Positions 22,119 to 33,909 of a DNA stretch of 64,000 bases are shown here, one piece after another. A program made the position numbers and the translations under genes. The stretch comes from Przewalskia tangutica (taxonomy: Eukaryota > Streptophyta > Magnoliopsida > Solanales > Solanaceae). The notes below the pieces were generated by a model. It saw only the letters and a list, made by a program, of their open reading frames with translations. It made no database searches and had not been told where the DNA came from. The stretch spans positions 34,944,446 to 35,008,445 of the forward strand of contig CM056724.1 of NCBI GenBank assembly GCA_029844215.1, in the 5' to 3' direction. Each line of letters begins with the position of its first letter. Position 1 is the stretch's first letter.

Positions 22119-22595
22119 TGTTACACCCCGTAAGTCCAGGACTTGTAAAAGAGAATGTACGTAGGAATCAAGACTTGGAAATTGGTACGAACGGAAGAAT
22201 TGTTTTTCCGACGGAAAATGTTCCGAACGTCGGAAAGGAAAAATGTTCGTTGTTGAGAATTGGATTCTCAAAATACATTATTTCAAGAGTATGGGACTTA
22301 TTAATATTATGGAAATTTATTATTACGGATTTGGTCACGTGGGGCCCACCCGAGGAATTTATATTTTTGTGGGGCCCACGAGGGTTACGGAATTTTATGG
22401 ACGAATGAGAGGGCGACACGTGGCACCCCCACACTTGGCCTTGGTCGAAATTGTGCAAGGGTAAAATGGTCATTGACCATTGTAGATGAACAAAGTCTTG
22501 AGCAGAAAGTTGACCAAGTCAACTTGCCACAGTTAATTAGTAATTGCTCTTCATCCTAGCCTCACATGTGGTATTATCTAAGCCATCCTAAGTAG

Positions 22596-22602
22596 TATAT
22601 AT
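22596..22602 (+). promoter_or_regulatory. TATA-like box of the B 5' LTR
   Basis: TATATAT followed by CCTACACTAGTGCAAGAC, the conserved start-region phrase. The copy in the 3' LTR lies near 28067. Confidence 0.5.
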
Positions 22603-24397
22603 CCTACACTAGTGCAAGACAAGTTCTATACTTAGAAAAAATTTCAAGAAAACATTGTTCTTCACTAAAGTGCTCTCGGCCAAGGCTTCTTTTGGAAGAC
22701 AAATTTTTGTAGTTTTGATCCATTAGCCACAAGACTTTAACCCAATGTCCCCAAGGGTATTGTAAGGTTATCTCAATAGAAAGATTTGGAAAAATGCATT
22801 TTTACGTTAGTCAAGGCGGAAACTAAGGAGTTCTTGACTTTGAAGTTGGAACTTGAAGAAGGGTTCTTCATAGGCCTCTAAGGAATGCTTGGAGAGGATT
22901 GGAACTTAAGGAAAGGAGCTAAGAATTGCTAAGGCGCGACTTTGGATCTTGGAAATTTTAAGGGCGTGGACAGGTCTACATGTTGTCGTGTTAGTAGTTA
23001 AGACTTACGTATTGGTGTAGCTCTGGATTTTAGCAAGCGTGTGTTATATAGTATGAAGTTTGATAAGTATTTTGACTATTGGAACCCTAATCCAAATCTA
23101 GCATGTTTAGCTTTAAGATTGGAATTCAAGTTGATTATTAGTTTAAGTAGTCGCATGTTGAATAAAGAAGGAAATTGTAGTTGTTGATGTTGTCTATGAC
23201 TAAATAACATGTTGACCTAAGAACTTGGAATTTGGAAAAGGGTTGGAAAAGACTTAGTGTTGTTGGTTGTAAGTTGGCCGAGAATGGCTTTAATTATGGA
23301 ACTACTTTGTATGAATTGTGGGGCGGAATTTTACACGTGGTGTAAGACGTGTAATCCCCTTTGTTTGGTTGTTGTTGGAGCCTTAAATGTGGCTTGTTGG
23401 TTATTATATTCGGCCTTGAAAATGGTGGCAAAGTGAGTAGAAACAAAGGAAGTGCTGCCCGATTTTCCGTAGAATTAGAGACTAAATACTTAGTAGTATT
23501 CTACCTCGAGACTAGAAGTTGATAGTCTTGTTGTGACCCGTTGAGGTTGACACTTCTACGTACGGTGTATTCGGCTTAGCTTGTGGATTTAGCCGAAAAG
23601 GTATGTGAACTATCTCCTCTTCTAGCATGATTCCTTAGAATAAAGAAAGTAAGTTCTACTCCTTGAATGATCTCCTTGCTTGTATTTGGATTGCCTAAAA
23701 TAGAATTTGTTCTATGTACTTCCTTGAGTGTACTTTGATGTTTAAATTGTAAGTAGTATAATCCATTTCCTTAGGGAAGTTTGGATTCTTAAAAGTGAAG
23801 GTATTTTCTTAAAGTACATAGAGACTTGAAAAGGAAGTGGTTTCCAAATCTTTTGGCTAGTGCCTTAGTTCTAAACCTAAAGGTCATTATAATGACTTTA
23901 GAAGTCAAAGGTGATTTACTTATTTGATTTAAAAGAGGAGAAATGACATGATTTAAGAGAAGTAACTTGTGTTAAGGGTGAAGTTACTTGAGGTTTAAAA
24001 AGTAGAAGAAAACTTGTTTTCTAACTATTAAGAGACTTGAAGTATTTTGAAAGTTAAGAACTTGTTTTGTAAGTACGTGATACTTGGTTTTAATAGTATA
24101 AGTCTCTTGGTTATTGAAGGAATGGATACGTCTAAAACCATAAAGGGTTATAACGGCTTTATGGGAAGTTGGTTATAACGGCTTTATGGAAGGTTTAGAA
24201 AGTTGTCTATTTTGATTAATCGGCATAAGTTGCCTAGATTGTGAAAATTTGGAGTTACTTGATTTCAAGCTTTGAAATGAGTTTTCTAAAGGAGTAGTAA
24301 CTTACTTTGAAAAATAGACACGCCTTGATACTACGGGTGTTAGTATCTTGGGGCTTTACATAGAAATGAGTCTTTTATAAAAGAATGTACGTATGTA

Positions 24398-25170
24398 GTA
24401 CTTTGGCTTGATAAATTGAGAATTTGTCTAAGTGTGCCTTGATAAGTACTTTGACTTGTTAAAGAGAATTATTCTATGTATGCCTTGATTAGTACTTTGG
24501 CTTGATAAATTGAGAATTTGTCTAAGTGTGCCTTGATAAGTACTTTGACTTGTTAAAAGAGAATTATTCTATGTATGCCTTGATTAGTACTTTGGCTTGA
24601 TAAATTTAGAATTTGTCTAAGTGTGCCTTGATAAGTACTTTGACTTGTTAAAGAGAATTAATCTATGTATGCCTTGATTAGTACTTTTGCTTGATAAATT
24701 GAGAATTAGTCAAAGTGTGACTTGATAAGTAATTTGACTTGTTAAAGAGAATTATTCTATGTATGCCTTGATTAGTACTTTGGCTTGATAAATTGAGAAT
24801 TTGTCTAAGTGTGCCTTGATAAGTACTTTGACTTGTTAAAAGAGAATTATTCTATGTATGCCTTGATTAGTACTTTGGCTTGATAAATTGAGAATTTGTC
24901 TAAGTGTGCCTTGATAAGTACTTTGACTTGTTAAAGAGAATTATTCTATGTATGCCTTGATTAGTACTTTGGCTTGATAAATTGAGAATTTGTCTAAGTG
25001 TGCCTTGATAAGTACTTTGACTTGTTAAAGAGAATTATTCTATGTATGCCTTGATTAGTACTTTGGCTTGATAAATTGAGAATTTGTCTAAGTGTGCCTT
25101 GATAAGTACTTTGGCTTGTTAAAGAATTATTCTAAGTGTGCCTTAGTAAGGACTTTGGCTTGTAATTAAG
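24398..25170 (+). repeat. 94-bp dimeric tandem array in B 5' LTR, 8 dimers
   Basis: Each unit is two related monomers. One starts AGTACTTTGGCTTGATAAAT (48 bp) and the other starts AGTACTTTGACTTGTTAAAG (about 46 bp). Eight dimers and a terminal part are present. One dimer near 24680-24770 is diverged (TTTTGCTTG, GTGTGACTTG). The single-monomer form is in E. Confidence 0.9.
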
Positions 25171-25285
25171 GATTTGCCTATGTGTCTTTGAAATAGCGGT
25201 TGTGTGCTATTGTTATATCGATCGTTCGGTCATTCCCGGGTGGGTGGCATTTGTATAATTCCGTGGATTTGCTACCCACGATCAC

Positions 25286-25460
25286 GAGGAATACCTCATG
25301 CGAGTCCGTAGGGCTTATGCGGGTGAAATAGTCCCATGCGGCGGGTCCAGCCTATGCGAGGAATACCTCATGCGAGTCCGTAAGGGCTTATGCGGGTGAA
25401 ATAGTCCTATGCGAGGAATACCTCACGCGGGTCCACGCGGCCTATGCGGGTGAAATAGTC
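25286..25460 (+). repeat. Hairpin array in B 5' LTR (GAGG-AATA-CCTC units)
   Basis: Three units combine GAGGAATACCTC, GCGAGTCCGTA, GGGCTTATGCGGGTGAAATA and GTCCC. Same family as E 4078-4285 in reverse. Confidence 0.85.
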
Positions 25461-26545
25461 CCAGGAGTAGGATGGCTAAATGATACTGCGGGCGGATGGT
25501 CTGTTTTGATCATGAGCTTCTAGTTTATATTGTAAGGATACTACTATTTACTCTCATTGTTAGTAAGGCACAATGCGTTGTAATTTGATTATCATATATG
25601 TCCCGGTTGTTTGTGTTACCCTATGGTCATGCTTTTACGATGTGGGATTAGGGGCATGAGACCACGTGGTATTTAGGACACAGGTGGGGTGGGTGTTCAT
25701 GTATCCTTATTGGTGTTATTACATCATGATCGCGGTGAGGAAGGATTCCACAGGCATGATTGATATTATGGCGTGAGACCCATGGCTATATTTGAGTAAT
25801 GACTTTGAGGGCTGCGTCCACGACTTGATATATTTGCTTATGTGTTATGTCTTGTAGGTTGGATATCATACATGTCTCTGTTTTATTTAGACATTATGAT
25901 TTTATTACGATTTCATCGCTCACATACTTGTACATTCTTCGTCTTGACCTCGCCCGGAGTGCGTTACATCTGCAGTTTAGGTACTTGATTTGGTGATCGG
26001 CAGTGTAGGACCTGCTCGAGTTTTGGATAGCTCCTTCTGTTGGAGTTTATCTTTTTGGTATAAGTTCTTTCAAGATGTGCTTTTATGCGATTATGGGTAC
26101 AGCGGGGCCTTGTCGTCATAGTTCGATTTAACTCCTGAAGTGCGTATTCATATGTGGGATTGGACTCGTATGCGGTGTAGTGTCTTTTGTTTATGTTTAT
26201 ATGGAAGCCTTGTCGGCTTTGCCACTTGCACGTATGTTGGTTTTAAAGAAAAAAATGAGGTGTTATTTAAATTCCATGATTTACTTATGTTGTTAAGGTA
26301 GAAGGGTGCCCGGTAGGGCACCGATCCGCAGCTTGAGGTTCGGGGTGTGAGTGGTATCGAGCGATCGATCCTCGGAATGTCTCTGACCGTGTCTAGTAGA
26401 GTCTTGATTATCGGTGTGTTGCGCCACACCCATGCGCGAGGCTACGGGACATTTAGGAGTTGGTTTCTATTCTTCTCACTCTAGATCGTGTCATGAAAGT
26501 GTGTTAGTAAGATAATTCCTCTCGGCGTATTGTTGTGTTCTGATT

Positions 26546-26780
26546 ATGCCTCGAGGAGGCGGCAACCCTTGAGAAGGGCAAAGGAGTAGCGAGCTACTAG
26601 TCGACTCGAGAGAGTTGATAGGGCTTATGCCGAGTTATCTGGATGTTGTTCATGATCGCGAGTTCTTTTGCGCGAGTTTTGAGACCCAGCACGAGCCTCC
26701 GGTTCTCGGTTAGGAGAAGACTATAGGGTCATGAGAAGCGATTATGTTATTGACTAAGATAGCGGTGCTAGCGGTTGTAA
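26546..26780 (+). pseudogene. gag: gag N-terminal remnant of B
   Basis: Starts MPRGGGNP at 26546, where E has MPPRRATA. Stops and frame changes follow, then the conserved EAIMLLTKIAVL segment near 26736-26771. Immediately afterwards the sequence passes into GTGATAGTACCCAGG, which in E lies about 700 bases further on. The gag body and both zinc knuckles are missing. Confidence 0.7.
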
Positions 26781-27579
26781 GTGATAGTACCCAGGTAGGG
26801 ATACTTTGATTAGTAAAGTGAGAAGTAAGAATGTTGACAAGAATGATAAGTGAACTAAGACTATAGTTGTGTAGAGTTCACGTAGTAATTGCCCATGTGA
26901 TGTAAGACCAATAGGGAAAATTGTACAGTAGAAATACTTTGGCTTATGTGACGAACCTCTAGTGAATAGGGGATAGGGTAAGAAGTACCTTGAGATAAGA
27001 GAGAGTTTTATATCAGACTAAGAATGAGGAGTTAAGTGTGACGGTGAGTCGGGTTATGGACTCATTTCGGGTCAGCCGATAGTATGGAATGGGGTAATGT
27101 CAGTTAGAAATGGTCCCGTTATGTGATAGGGTTCTGAGGATGTCAGGCCCAAGTTTAGTTAATCGTTGTACGAGTTCGTGGATGTGTTCCACCGGAACTA
27201 GGTCGTAAGGACCAAGAAGAGCCTTAGCGGAAATTCAAGTAGCATAATGGCCAAGTTGGTTAGTAACTCGAGTTGAGAGCGAAGCAGAATTTGAGATTTG
27301 TACGTGTTCTAGATGAGTTTGAAAGTACAATAAAGTATGACAAGTAAGGAAAGAAAGGAACCTCTAAGGATCCCGTGTTTGGAAAGACTGTAACCTTCGA
27401 GTTTTGTAAGAAGGGACCACGGACGGAAGGTCCATTGATATGTTTACGTATGTTATGTGGTGGTCGTGTATGGCATCGTTGGTCTTGTGCAGTTTTTATT
27501 GATAGACATAGTATAGAGATTGTGTCGGAGTTTGTATAGCTTGACAACCGACTAAGAACATTCGGGGACGAATGTTTCT

Positions 27580-27592
27580 AAGGGGGGAAGAA
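27580..27592 (+). other. Polypurine tract of B
   Basis: AAGGGGGGAAGAA directly before the 3' LTR TG. Confidence 0.93.
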
Positions 27593-30500
27593 TGTTACAC
27601 CCCGTAAGTCCAGGACTTGTAAAAGAGAATGTACGTAGGAATCAAGACTTGGAAATTGGTACGAACGGAAGAATTGTTTTTCCGACGGAAAATGTTCCGA
27701 ACGTCGGTAAGGAAAAATGTTCGTTGTTGAGAATTGGATTCTCAAAATACATTATTTCAAGAGTATGGGACTTATTAATATTATGGAAATTTATTATTAC
27801 GGATTTGGTCACGTGGGGCCCACCAGAATTTTATATTTTGTGGGGCCACGAGGGTTCTGAATTTTATGGACGAATGAGAGGCGACACGTGGCACCCCACA
27901 CTGGCCTTGGTCGAAATTGTGCAAGGGTAAAATGGTCATTGACCATTGTAGATGAACAAAGTCTTGAGCTTGAGAAAGTTGACCAAGTCAACTTGCCACT
28001 TGGTTAATTAGTAATTGCTCTTCATCCTAGCCTCACATGTGGTATTATCTAAGCCCTCCTAAGTAGTATATATCCTACACTAGTGCAAGACAAGTTCTAT
28101 ACTTAGAAAAAATTTCAAGAAAACATTGTTCTTCACTAAAGTGCTCTCGGCCAAGGCTTCTTTTGGAAGACAAATTTTTGTAGTTTTGATCCATTAGCCA
28201 CAAGACTTTAACCCAATGTCCCCCAAGGGTATTGTAAGGTTATCTCAATAGAAAGATTTGGAAAAACGCATTTTACGTTAGTCGCAAGGCGAAACTAAGG
28301 AGTTCTTCAACTTTGAAGTTGGAACTTGAAGAAGGGTTCTTCATAGGCCTCTAAGGAATGCTTGGAGCGGATTGGAACTTAAGGAAAGGAGCTAAGAATT
28401 GCTAAGGCGCGACTTTGGATCTTGGAAATTTTAAGGGCTTGGAAAGGTATAAATTTTGTCGTTTTAGTAGTTAAGACTTACTTATTGTTGTTGCTATGGA
28501 TTTTAGCAAGCATGTGTTATATAGTATGAAGTTTGATAAGTATTTTGACTATTGGAACCCTAATCCGAAATCTAGCATGTTTAGCTTTAAGATTGGAATT
28601 TAAGTTGATTATTAGTTTAAGTAGTCGCATGTTGAATAAAGAAGGAAATTGTAGTTGTTGATGTTGTCTATGACTAAATAACATGTTGACCTAAGAACTT
28701 GGAATTTGGAAAAGGGTTGGAAAAGACTTAGTGTTGTTGGTTGTAAGTTGGCCGAGAATGGCTTTAATTATGGAACTACTTTGTATGAATTGTGGGGCGG
28801 AATTTTACCGTGGTGTAAGGCGTGTAATCCCTTTGTTTGGTTGTTGTTGGAGCCTTAAATGTGGCTTGTTGGTTATTATATTCGGCCTTGAAAAAGGTGG
28901 CAAAGTGAGTAGAAACAAAGGAAGTGCTGCCCGATTTTCCGTAGAATTAGAGACTAAATACTTAGTATTATTCTACATAGAGACTAGAAGTTGATAGTCT
29001 TGTTGTGACCATTTTAGGTTGACACTTACGTCACGGTGTATTCGGCTTAGCTTGTGGATTTAGCGAAAGGTATGTGAACTATCTCCTCTTCTAGCATGAT
29101 TCCTTAGAATAAAGAAAGTAAGTTCTACTCTTGAATGATCCATTCCTTGCTTGTATTTGGATTGCCTAAAATAGAATTTGTTCTATGTACTTCTTGAGTG
29201 TACTTTGATGTTTAAATTGTAAGTAGTATAATCCATTTCCTTAGGAAGTTTGGATTCTTAAAAGTGAAGGTATTTTCTTAAAGTACATAGAGACTTGAAA
29301 AGGAAGTGGTTTCCAAATCTTTTGGCTAGTGCCTTAGTTCTAAACCTAAAGGTCATTATAATGACTTTAGGGGAGTCAAAGGAGTGATTTACTTATTTGA
29401 TTTAAAGAGGAGAAATGACATGATTTAAGAGAAGTAACTTGTGTTAAGGGTGAAGTTACTTGAGGTTTAAAAGTAGAAGAAAACTTGTTTTCTAACTATT
29501 AAGAGACTTGAAGTATTTTGAAAGTTAAGAACTTGTTTTGTAAGTACGTGATACTTGGTTTTAATAGTATAAGTCTCTTGGTTATTGAAGGAATGGATAC
29601 GTCTAAAACCATAAAGGGTTATAACGGCTTTATGGGAAGTTGGTTATAACGGCTTTATGGAAGGTTTAGAAAGTTGTCTATTTTGATTAATCGGCATAAG
29701 TTGCCTAGATTGTGAAAATTTGGAGTTACTTGATTTCAAGCTTTGAAATGAGTTTTCTAAAGGAGTAGTAACTTACTTTGATAAATAGACACGCCTTGAT
29801 ACTACGGGTGTTAGTATCTTGGGGCTTTACATAGAAAGGAGTCTTTTATAAAGAGATATGCGTATGTAGTACTTTGGCTTGATAAATTGAGAATTTGTCT
29901 AAGTGTGCCTTGATAAGTACTTTGACTTGTTAAAAGAGAATTATTCTATGTATGCCTTGATTAGTACTTTGGCTTGATAAATTGAGAATTTGTCTAAGTG
30001 TGCCTTGATAAGTACTTTGACTTGTTAAAAGAGAATTATTCTATGTATGCCTTGATTAGTACTTTGGCTTGATAAATTGAGAATTTGTCTAAGTGTGCCT
30101 TGATAAGTACTTTGACTTGTTAAAAGAGAATTATTCTATGTATGCCTTGATTAGTACTTTGGCTTGATAAATTGAGAATTTGTCTAAGTGTGCCTTGATA
30201 AGTACTTTGACTTGTTAAAGAGAATTATTCTATGTATGCCTTGATTAGTACTTTGGCTTGATAAATTGAGAATTTGTCTAAGTGTGCCTTGATAAGTACT
30301 TTGACTTGTTAAAAGAGAATTATTCTATGTATGCCTTGATTAGTACTTTGGCTTGATAAATTGAGAATTTGTCTAAGTGTGCCTTGATAAGTACTTTGAC
30401 TTGTTAAAGAGAATTATTCTATGTATGCCTTGATTAGTACTTTGGCTTGATAAATTGAGAATTTGTCTAAGTGTGCCTTGATAAGTACTTTGACTTGTTA

Positions 30501-31837
30501 AAAGAGAATTATTCTATGTATGCCTTGATTAGTACTTTGGCTTGATAAATTGAGAATTTGTCTAAGTGTGCCTTGATAAGTACTTTGGCTTGTTAAAGAG
30601 AATTATTCTAAGTGTGCCTTAGTAAGGACTTTGGCTTGTAATTAAGTTTGCCTATGTGTCTTGGAAATAGCCGGTTGTGTGCTATTGTTATATCGGTCGT
30701 TCGGTCATTCCGGGTGGGTGGCATTTGTATAATTAGTGGATTTGCTACCCACGATCACGAGGAATACCTCGTGCGAGTCCGTAGGGCTTATGCGGGTGAA
30801 ATAGTCCCGTGCGGCGGGTCCGACCTATGCGAGGAATACCTCATGCGAGTCGTAAGGGCTTATGCGGGTGAAATAGTCTATCACGAGGAATACCTCACGC
30901 GGGTCCACGCGGCCTATCACGGGTGAAATAGTCCCAGGAGTAGGATGGCTAAATGATACTGCGGGCGGATGGTCCTGTTTTGATCATGAGCTTCCTAGTT
31001 TATATTGTAAGGATACTACTGTTTACTCTCATTGTTAGTAAGGCACAATGCGTTGTAATTTGATTATCATATATGTCCTCGGATTTGTTTGTGTTACCCT
31101 ATGGTCATGCTTTTACGATGTGGGATTCCGGGGCATGAGACCACGTGGTATTTAGGACACAGGTGCGACTGAGTGTTCATGTATCCTTATTGGTGTTATT
31201 ACATCATGGACTGCCGGCAGTGAGGAAGGATTCCACGGGCATGATTGATATTATGGGCGTGAGACCCATGACTATATTTGAGTAATGACTTTGAGGGCTG
31301 CGTCCACGACTTGATATATTTGCTTATGTGTTATGTCTTGTAGGTTGGATATCATACATGTCTCTGTTTTATTTAGATCGTTATGATTTTATTACAGTGC
31401 TTCATTCACATACTTGGTACATTCTTCTTGACCTCCTTGGGGCTGCGTTCATCTGTGAGTTTAGGGTATGATTTGGTGATCGGCAGTGTAGGACCACCTT
31501 TCGAGTTTTGGATAGCTCCTTACATTTGGGAGTTTATCTTTTTGGTATAAGTTCTTTCGATGAGCTTTTGTCTGATTATGGGTGGCGGGGCCTTGTCGTC
31601 ATAGTTGATTTAACTCCTGAAGTGCAGTATTCATATGTGGGATTGGACTCATGTACGGTGTAGTGTCTTTTGTTTATGTTTATATGGCAGCCTTGTCGGC
31701 TTTGCCCTTGCACGTATGTTGGTTTTAAAGAAAAAAAAATGAGGTGTTATTTAAATTCCGCAGTTTACTTATGTTGTTAAGGTAGAAGGGTGCCCATGTA
31801 GAGCACCAGTCACGGGCCCGGGGTTCGGGGTGTGACA
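27593..31837 (+). repeat. Element B 3' LTR
   Basis: Copy of 22119-26350 with the complete ...GGGGTGTGACA end. Its 94-bp array (29869 to about 30640) also has 8 dimers and is more uniform than that of the 5' LTR. The hairpin array is at 30757-30930. Frames here recur at the same positions in the 5' LTR and have no known domain. Confidence 0.93.
29869..30640 (+). repeat. 94-bp dimeric tandem array in B 3' LTR, 8 dimers
   Basis: Same unit as 24398-25170, without the diverged dimer. Variation is mostly one A more or less in TTAAA(A)GAG. Confidence 0.9.
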
Positions 31838-31842
31838 ATGAC

Positions 31843-32663
31843 ATGCCTTGCCAAATACCAACTTTTACGGTGATATTCTAATAGGAGACTTGTATGTCGT
31901 CCTATACGCCTACAAAGAGTCATCAAACGTTCTCGACCAATCTATCCTCATGAGATTTATTTATCAAAATTCTTTTTATCTCCTGGTTGGACACTTCCAC
32001 TTGATCACTTGTTTGGGGGTGGTAAGGAGTTGTCACCTTATGCTTTACCCCATACTTCTCAAGAAGGGAGACAAATACTCTATTACAAAAGTGAGAGCCT
32101 CTATCACTTATTATGGCTATAGGGGTCCCAAACTAAGTGAAAATGTTCTTCTTGAGGAACGCGATGACATTATTCCCTTCATTGTTTGGAAGGGCTAAGA
32201 CTTCAGGCCATTTGTACATGTAATCAACCGCCACAAATATATATTTGTTACCAAATGAAATCACGAATGGCCCCATGAAATCTATTCCTCACACATCAAA
32301 CAAGCTCACTTCAATAATATGAGACAAAGGCAATTCATGTCTTCTAGAGACATTACTCTCCCTTTCACATTGGTCATAATACTTCACAAACTCATGAAAA
32401 TCCTTGTAAATTATCGGCCAATAAAACTCACTTTTAAGAATTTTAGAGGCAATGTGTTGACTAGCATGGTGGCCCCCAACAGGTGAAGTATGACATGCTT
32501 CTATGATAGGAAAAGTCTCCACTCCGGGAACACATCTTTGAATCATATTATCGGCGCAAATCCAGAAGAGATAAGGCTCATCCCAATAGTAGTGTTGAGA
32601 GTGTCTTAAGAATTTCTTATTTTCGTGAGAGTTTAGATAATCCGACATGATTCCACTCACCAA
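31843..32663 (-). pseudogene. pol: G integrase: zinc finger and catalytic core
   Basis: Integrase inserts the element DNA. Reading right to left on the minus strand, the zinc-binding region shows SPVGGHHASQHIASKILK and EFVKYYDQCER (two H and C positions). The core follows after a stop: GIDFMGPF with the first D, IAIISDRGSHFC with the second D, TTPYHPQTS, then VEVSNQEIKRIL with the catalytic E. It ends in LVFGKACH at the B insertion. In-frame stops lie before GIDFMG and around 32110 and 31900. Confidence 0.88.
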
Positions 32664-32699
32664 ATAATTAGCAAAATCGGCATACCAAGGGATGAGATC

Positions 32700-33200
32700 T
32701 TGATATTATGAAAATACTTGCTCATCCAAAAAAGCATCATTGATCTCTAATTCATTCTTTGGCCTTCCAGCCTCTTCAATCCTTGACAAATGGTCCATTA
32801 CTTTGTTCTCACAACTTTTCTGATCTTTGATCTCAAAATCAAACTCTTGTAGAAGGAGTACCCGCCTAATCAAGTGTGGCTTCGTGTCCTTCTTTACCAT
32901 TAGTTATCGGAGGGCTACATCATCAGAATATACCACCACTTTAGAACCCCATTGATAAGATTGAAAATTTTCTAAAGAAAATACAATGGCAAGCAATTCT
33001 TGCTTCGTCACTGTGTAATTCTTTTGAGCTTCATTAAGAGATCTACTTGCATAGTAGATTGGGTGGAGGATTTTGCCATGTCTTTGGCCCAACATAGCCA
33101 TAATAGCAACCCTACTTGTATTACACATCAATTGAAAGGGAATATCCTAATATGGAGTCACAATTATCAGAGCCGAGACCAATTTCTCTTATAAATCCTC
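32700..33200 (-). pseudogene. pol: G RNase H domain
   Basis: Removes RNA from RNA-DNA hybrids during reverse transcription. Visible segments are LGQRHGKILHPIYYASRSLN, NYTVTKQELLAIVFSLE and KVVVYSDDVALR, where the family usually has a TDH near the end (here SDD). After a stop it continues with LIRRVLLLQEFDFEIKD and VMDHLSRIE, the link toward the integrase. Frame continuity is lost at 32904. Confidence 0.85.
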
Positions 33201-33299
33201 AAAATCTTTGAGGCATGCTTCATTGAACTCAATTTTGCATATTTTCCAAGATCTTGCGAATTGGGCTTGTGATCTTTGAAAAATGTTTGATGAATCTTC

Positions 33300-33909
33300 T
33301 ATAAAACCCGGCATGGCCTAAGAAACATCAGATACCCTTGACGGTTGTTAGAGGAGGCAACTTGGATATCACTTCAATTTTGGCCTTGTCTAATTCAATA
33401 CCCTCCTTGGATATCTTATGACCACGAACTATACCTTCCGTGACAATAAAGTGACACTTCTTCCAATTCAAGACCAAATTGATCTCTTCACATCTTTTCA
33501 ATATGAGGGAGAGATTTTCCAAGCAAGCTTTAAAGGACTCCCCAACTATAGAGAAGTCATCCATAAATACCTCAATAACATTTTTCACTAGTTCATAAAA
33601 TATTACGATCATGCGATGGTGGAAGGTGGATGGAGCATTGAAAAGACCGAAAGGAAAACATACCATATGGACAAGTGAATGTGGTCTTTTCTTGATCCTC
33701 CAAGGCTATTTGGATTTGATTGTTGCCCCAGTACCCATCCAAGAAACAATAGTAAGACTTTCCCGCCAACCTATCAAACATTTGATCAATGAAAAGTAGG
33801 GGAAACTATCCTTTCTTGTAGCACTGTTAAACTTTCGGTAGTCCATACAAACTCTCCATCCGGTTACCATTCTCATTAGTATCAACTCATTTTTATCATT
33901 TGGGACCAT
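33300..33909 (-). pseudogene. pol: G reverse transcriptase domain
   Basis: Core polymerase of the element. The order on the minus strand is GWRVCMDYRKFNSATRKD, then after frame breaks AGKSYYCFLDGYWG, TTFTCPYGMF, CFPFGLFNAPSTF, EVFMDDFSIVGESF (the catalytic DD in FMDD) and GHKISKEGIELDKAKIE. FMDD rather than YVDD or FIDD supports the Athila-type branch. At least two frame changes break it. Confidence 0.9.

Larger units (their letters stand above)
22119..26350 (+). repeat. Element B 5' LTR
   Basis: Begins TGTTACACCCCGTAAGTCC and ends ...CGGGGTGTGA with the final CA missing, unlike the 3' LTR. U3 has CACGTG at 22336-22341 and 22417-22422 and GGGCCCAC at 22342-22349 and 22372-22379. TATATAT lies at 22596-22602. 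A 94-bp array (24398 to about 25170) and a hairpin array (25286-25460) follow. Frames seen here (22175-22464) lie over the U3 region and recur at the same place in the other LTRs. Confidence 0.93.
26351..27592 (+). mobile_element. Element B internal region
   Basis: Holds a primer site (26352-26362, TGGTATCGAGC), a leader, a gag start remnant (26546 to about 26780), then a direct join to the 3' module and the polypurine tract (27580-27592). It has the same length as the internal region of C (1242 bp). The antisense frame at 27260-27547 corresponds to 1309-1656 of E. Confidence 0.85.
22119..31837 (+). mobile_element. Element B: complete non-autonomous Tekay-like element with giant LTRs
   Basis: B is complete: 5' LTR 22119-26350 (4232 bp), internal 26351-27592 (1242 bp), 3' LTR 27593-31837 (4245 bp), flanked by ATGAC. 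The LTRs make up 87% of the element. The internal region holds only a damaged gag start. The two LTRs are near identical apart from many 1-3-base indels. B is of the same family as C, E and F and shares an internal deletion with C. It interrupts the integrase of G. Confidence 0.94.

Noticed and set aside
22175..22464. Three overlapping ORFs in the B LTR and similar ones in E, C and F
   Set aside because: They lie over the U3 promoter region, occur in every LTR copy at the same place on both strands and have no domain.
24398..30640. Regular direct repeats that might suggest a CRISPR array
   Set aside because: The units are contiguous with no variable spacers, lie in LTRs and are duplicated in both LTRs of B; this is a tandem repeat in a plant element.
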